DNA from: Streptomyces rimosus subsp. rimosus
Lineage (GTDB): Bacteria > Actinomycetota > Actinomycetes > Streptomycetales > Streptomycetaceae
Direction: 5' to 3'
Assembly: GCF_000720725.1 (NCBI RefSeq)
Contig: NZ_JOCQ01000009.1
Span: forward strand, 62,001-126,000
DNA: 64,000 nt
Positions 60,887 to 64,000 of the stretch are shown here, piece after piece. Position numbers and translations under genes: made by a program. Within the stretch, counting starts at the first letter, position 1, and every line of letters begins with the position of its first letter. The notes beneath the pieces are model-generated. The model had not been told where the DNA came from. It saw only the letters and a list, made by a program, of their open reading frames with translations, and did not search any database.

Positions 60887-61660
60887 ATGCACGAAATCTT
60901 TGTCAACTACCGCACCGGCGACGGCAAGGAATCCGCGCAGCGTCTTGCCGAAGCGCTGAATGAACGCTTCGGCGGGAACAGCACCTTCCTCGCCGAGAGG
61001 TCGATCCCCCCGGGATCGAAATTCAGCCAGGTCATGCTCGGCGCCGTCCGGCGCAGCTGTGTCCTCCTCGTTCTGATAGGCGAGCGCTGGCTGGACGCCC
61101 CCGACCGGCAGCAACCGGAGCGGCGGGCCCTGGACAACGAGGACGACTGGGTACGCCGTGAGATCGAGGAAGCGCTCGACTGCGGGGTCCTGGTCGTACC
61201 GCTGCTGCTGGGCCGGCGCGTGGAGCAGCTCGACCCGAAGTCCCTGCCGCCCTCCCTGGCGGAGCTCGCGGAGTGCCAGTACGAGCGGCTGTGGTGGCGG
61301 GACGGTCGGACAGATGTCGCGCGGCTCGGTGACCGTCTGGTGGCGCAGGTTGCCGAGTTGGCTTCCTTGGACACGGCGAAGCCTTCCGCTGAGCGCGCCC
61401 GCCAGGGATCGCGGCACGAGCCCGACCCGTCGGTGCGCAACGAGGGACAGCGTGGTGGTATCGGAGCCGTGCGCGGCACCGTCGGTACCTTCGTCAACGA
61501 GTCCAACGCGCCGATGCACACCGGAACCGGAGATCAGATCGGCACCGGCGGCACGAAGATCAACGGCGACGGAACGACACAGGTCTCCGGCGACCACGCC
61601 CACGTACCGATCAGCCATCGGTTCGGCTCGTCCCCCCGGTACCGGGACGGCGAACGATGA
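60887..61660 (+). CDS. TIR-domain protein
   Basis: A 257-residue protein. Residues 1 to about 150 form a TIR domain: EIFVNYRTGDGKESAQRL, the SIPPGSKFSQVMLGAVRRSC segment, LLVLIGERWLD and DWVRREIEEAL, where Glu92 is at the position of the NADase catalytic Glu of bacterial TIR proteins. The tail (about 165-257) is Gly/Thr-rich and contains a motif shared with the next protein (residues 200-218). ATG at 60887. It overlaps the next gene by 4 bp (ATGA). Confidence 0.85.
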   Translation: MHEIFVNYRTGDGKESAQRLAEALNERFGGNSTFLAERSIPPGSKFSQVMLGAVRRSCVLLVLIGERWLDAPDRQQPERRALDNEDDWVRREIEEALDCGVLVVPLLLGRRVEQLDPKSLPPSLAELAECQYERLWWRDGRTDVARLGDRLVAQVAELASLDTAKPSAERARQGSRHEPDPSVRNEGQRGGIGAVRGTVGTFVNESNAPMHTGTGDQIGTGGTKINGDGTTQVSGDHAHVPISHRFGSSPRYRDGER

Positions 61661-63615
61661 CCGAACGCGTCGAGGGCCACTTCGGCTCCTACGTCCACCA
61701 GGCGCACGCCCCGCTGAGCACCGGGGACGGCCCCCAGTTCAACTTCTATCTGCGGGAAGCCGTATCCCGCCTGGCCGACAGGGCGAGGACGTCCCTCGCC
61801 ATCGCGTATGACGACCGCCACTGGCTCTACCAGCGCTTCGTCTACCCGTCCGGTTTCCGCAACGCGCGAAATCTGCTGCGCGACCACGGCACCGTCCTGA
61901 TCACCGGACAGCCCGGCAGCGGCCGACGGGCCGCCGCACTGATGCTGCTGCACGAACTCTCCGAGGGGGCGGGCAGTTTTCACGAACTTCCCGACACTCA
62001 GGACGACACCGCCGACCGGGCTCTGGACACCGCACTGATCGGCGAGCACGACCGGATGCTGCTGGATCTGTCGAGCAGCGACGCCGAACGGTACAACGCC
62101 GTGCAGGCCGAGCTCTCCGACTTCCGGTCCGTGGTGGAGGCCCGTTCCGCGCGTCTCGTGGTCGTCCTGCCCCAGCAGTTCGACTATCTCCGACGCCAGG
62201 AGCTGCGCTGGCTCACCACCGAGATCGACCGTCCGGAGGGCAGGAGGCTGCTGGTGCGGTACCTGCGCAAGGACGGCATCCGCCCGGGTCCGGACGATCT
62301 CAGCACGCCACAGCTCACCCAGTACACGGCAGGCGCTGCGATGCGGGACCTCGCCGAACTCGCCGGCCTGATCCGGCGCGCGCGGGATGCCGGAGGCTCG
62401 GGCGGCGACTTCCGCCACTGGTGTGACCGGGCGTTGGCTGAGCGGGCCGACAGCCGCAGGCCTCAAGTCGCCGATTTCATCGCCGACCTAACCGGCCGCC
62501 AGCGCGCCCTGGCTCTGACCCTGGCGATGTTCCACGGTTGCGCCCCCGCCATCGTGCTGCGGGCGGCCAACTCCCTGCAGGACCTTCTCGGGCATCCCGG
62601 TGACGACCGTCCCCGCCTCGACCACACTGACCTCACAGCGGAATTCAAGGTTGTCAAAGCCGGTACCGACAAGGACGGCGGAGTCCGCTTCCTCACCATG
62701 GGATTCGACGCGGCCATACGCGCCCATTTCTGGACGTACTTGTCCGATCTGCGCCAGCGTTTCCGCGAGTGGGTGCGCGACTGCGTCACCTGGCACGACC
62801 TTCCGCAACGGAACCGGACCGAGTTGATCCGCTGGTTCGCGGAACAGTGCCTGGCCAGTGGGCGCCCCTACGACCTGTGGTGGCTGGCCGAGCAGTGGGG
62901 CGGGCGCCACGCCGGGCGGCTGCTGGCCGACATCTGCCAAGCCCTGACAGAAGGTCTCAACAGCGACGCGTTCGGCCGCGCGTTCCGGCAGAAGATCTAC
63001 GAGTGGTCCCTCACACCGGGGCTGCCCAAGGATCTGCGCCAAGCACTCGTCCTCGTCTGCGCCCAGGTGATGGCCGTGCGGCACCCGGACCAGGCGTTGG
63101 TGCGCCTGCATCACCTGGCCCGGGCCGCCGGCTCCGACGACCGCGCCGCCTCCGAAGCACTGCTCGCCCTCGTGCGCAAAGGCCGTCGGCTCTTCCGCAT
63201 GCTGCTCGGCCGCCTGGAGCCGGAACGGTGGCCGACCGACGCGGCGATCCTGCTGGCCATGGCTTCGGTGGCTTCCCGTACCCGCGCTCTGTTCACCAGC
63301 CCGACGGTTCGGGAACGGTTGACCGATGGCTGGGCCTCGGTGCTGCGTCACCGCTCCTATGAGGAGTGGCGCGATCCGCTGGCGGACTGGCTGACGGCGG
63401 CACTGGACGCCGGCCCGTACCAGGAACACCTACTCGCTGTCGTGGTCGAAGCCGCCGCACGGAATTCCGGCAGCCTCGCCCGCCTGCACACCGTCGCCCG
63501 TGACTGGGTCCCGGCCGTCCCCGCCGAAGCGGGGGAACGCCGAGCGCTGTTCGCCGTGCTCGAACGCCGGATCGACGCCGCGCACGGTATCGCGCCCACC
63601 GTTCCCAGCCTGTGA
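61657..63615 (+). CDS. Large STAND-like protein with degenerate P-loop
   Basis: A 652-residue protein. N-terminal residues 10-28 match the TIR-protein tail motif. A P-loop-like VLITGQPGSGRRAAALML follows (residues 84-91 GQPGSGRR: the Walker Lys and Ser/Thr are both Arg), with a Walker-B-like MLLDLSS at about 134-140. The remaining 450 residues are helical repeats, probably sensor or scaffold. It resembles NTPases of actinobacterial conflict systems but may bind rather than hydrolyse nucleotide. Start ATG 61657 is coupled to the TIR stop. Confidence 0.75.
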   Translation: MTERVEGHFGSYVHQAHAPLSTGDGPQFNFYLREAVSRLADRARTSLAIAYDDRHWLYQRFVYPSGFRNARNLLRDHGTVLITGQPGSGRRAAALMLLHELSEGAGSFHELPDTQDDTADRALDTALIGEHDRMLLDLSSSDAERYNAVQAELSDFRSVVEARSARLVVVLPQQFDYLRRQELRWLTTEIDRPEGRRLLVRYLRKDGIRPGPDDLSTPQLTQYTAGAAMRDLAELAGLIRRARDAGGSGGDFRHWCDRALAERADSRRPQVADFIADLTGRQRALALTLAMFHGCAPAIVLRAANSLQDLLGHPGDDRPRLDHTDLTAEFKVVKAGTDKDGGVRFLTMGFDAAIRAHFWTYLSDLRQRFREWVRDCVTWHDLPQRNRTELIRWFAEQCLASGRPYDLWWLAEQWGGRHAGRLLADICQALTEGLNSDAFGRAFRQKIYEWSLTPGLPKDLRQALVLVCAQVMAVRHPDQALVRLHHLARAAGSDDRAASEALLALVRKGRRLFRMLLGRLEPERWPTDAAILLAMASVASRTRALFTSPTVRERLTDGWASVLRHRSYEEWRDPLADWLTAALDAGPYQEHLLAVVVEAAARNSGSLARLHTVARDWVPAVPAEAGERRALFAVLERRIDAAHGIAPTVPSL

Positions 63616-63639
63616 CCGGCTCGGCACCGGGAGATCGCC

Positions 63640-64000
63640 ATGAGTTCCGGCTACAAGACCGCCACGGTCTTCCTCACCGTCATCTGTGCTTTGCTCCTGG
63701 TCATCGCGGGTCTGAGCCTGCGGTGGCCCACCTGGGCCTGGTCACTGTCGACAGCCGTGCTGATCACCGGGGCGGCCACGGCCTTCTGGTTCGATTCCCG
63801 GCGCCCGGCGCACGGAGCCTGGGAACATCCCGCCCACCCCGACCTGCCGGTCCCACCGGTCGAACGCTGGGAACGCACGGTGGCGGGGGTGGCCCTCCCC
63901 AGCTCCGTCCCGGACTACGACTTCCTGTTCTCCGCCACGATCCGCTGGCGTCCGCTCGGTGCCGCGGTGGACGCTCCTCGGGTGAACGCGGGCGGGCTGG
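63640..64000 (+). CDS. Membrane protein (C-terminal part beyond the window)
   Basis: The visible 120 residues contain two hydrophobic helices (TATVFLTVICALLLVIAGLS and WSLSTAVLITGAATAFWF) followed by a soluble region with PSSVPDYDFLFSATIRWRPLG, a pattern I have seen in uncharacterised actinobacterial membrane proteins. ATG at 63640 is 24 bp after the NTPase-like stop, so it is likely the next gene of the same operon. Confidence 0.7.
   Translation, partial: MSSGYKTATVFLTVICALLLVIAGLSLRWPTWAWSLSTAVLITGAATAFWFDSRRPAHGAWEHPAHPDLPVPPVERWERTVAGVALPSSVPDYDFLFSATIRWRPLGAAVDAPRVNAGGL

Noticed and set aside
1..64000. tRNA, rRNA, tmRNA or origin of replication
   Set aside because: No acceptor-stem/anticodon patterns, rRNA blocks or DnaA-box clusters were recognised while reading the window by eye; a dedicated covariance search was not run.

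Overview
The window is high-GC actinomycete DNA, almost certainly Streptomyces. Coding regions have near-saturated G/C at third codon positions, many genes start with GTG, and TTA codons were noticed in only two genes, both accessory. Recognisable families include Streptomyces-type secreted phospholipase A2, an RNase Sa/barstar pair, SpoIIE-type phosphatase, GuaB1 and a helicase-dead PriA. No rRNA, tRNA, CRISPR array, insertion sequence or replication origin was recognised.

Left part (1-18.3 kb): a DUF6421/short-chain dehydrogenase/threonine aldolase operon cut by the left edge; a glycerophosphodiester phosphodiesterase; GNAT and VOC proteins; a DUF5134 + M56 peptidase pair; PAP2 phosphatase; HAD hydrolase; a secreted C39-like peptidase; a uridine-kinase-like protein; a CbbX/EccA-type AAA ATPase; a divergent TetR/SnoaL pair with two palindromic operators; and a two-gene CNNM/CBS (CorC/HlyC) operon.

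18.3-24.7 kb is a minus-strand riboflavin-histidine operon led by an FMN riboswitch: ribD-ribE-ribM-ribBA-ribH-hisE-hisG-PH-domain protein. 24.8-36.4 kb holds an NAD(P)-binding protein, a divergent ROK regulator/MFS exporter pair around a perfect palindrome, a thioesterase, cutA, an accessory cluster (XRE regulator, HATPase with a TTA codon, two unrecognised small proteins that overlap tail to tail), a uracil/xanthine permease, a MerR regulator, a phospholipase A2 and DUF5995.

36.4-46 kb looks like an amino-acid catabolism neighbourhood. A davA-davB-like pair (5-aminovaleramide amidase + lysine 2-monooxygenase) and an APC permease-Lrp/AsnC operon carry similar triplets of TTGCG sites upstream, suggesting one Lrp-type regulon. 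GuaB1 follows. 46-59.3 kb holds a SpoIIE phosphatase, a second paralogous CNNM/CBS pair, a lipoprotein RNase-barstar-DUF2809 operon, a SorC regulator, and housekeeping rpe, rsmB, fmt and priA.

The right end (59.5-64 kb) is the most unusual part: an XRE/TPR regulator with two consecutive TTA codons, a TIR-domain protein, a large protein with a degenerate P-loop, and a membrane protein cut by the window edge. The TIR and NTPase-like proteins share a 19-residue motif and overlap by 4 bp. This is the best candidate for an undescribed conflict/defence-type system.
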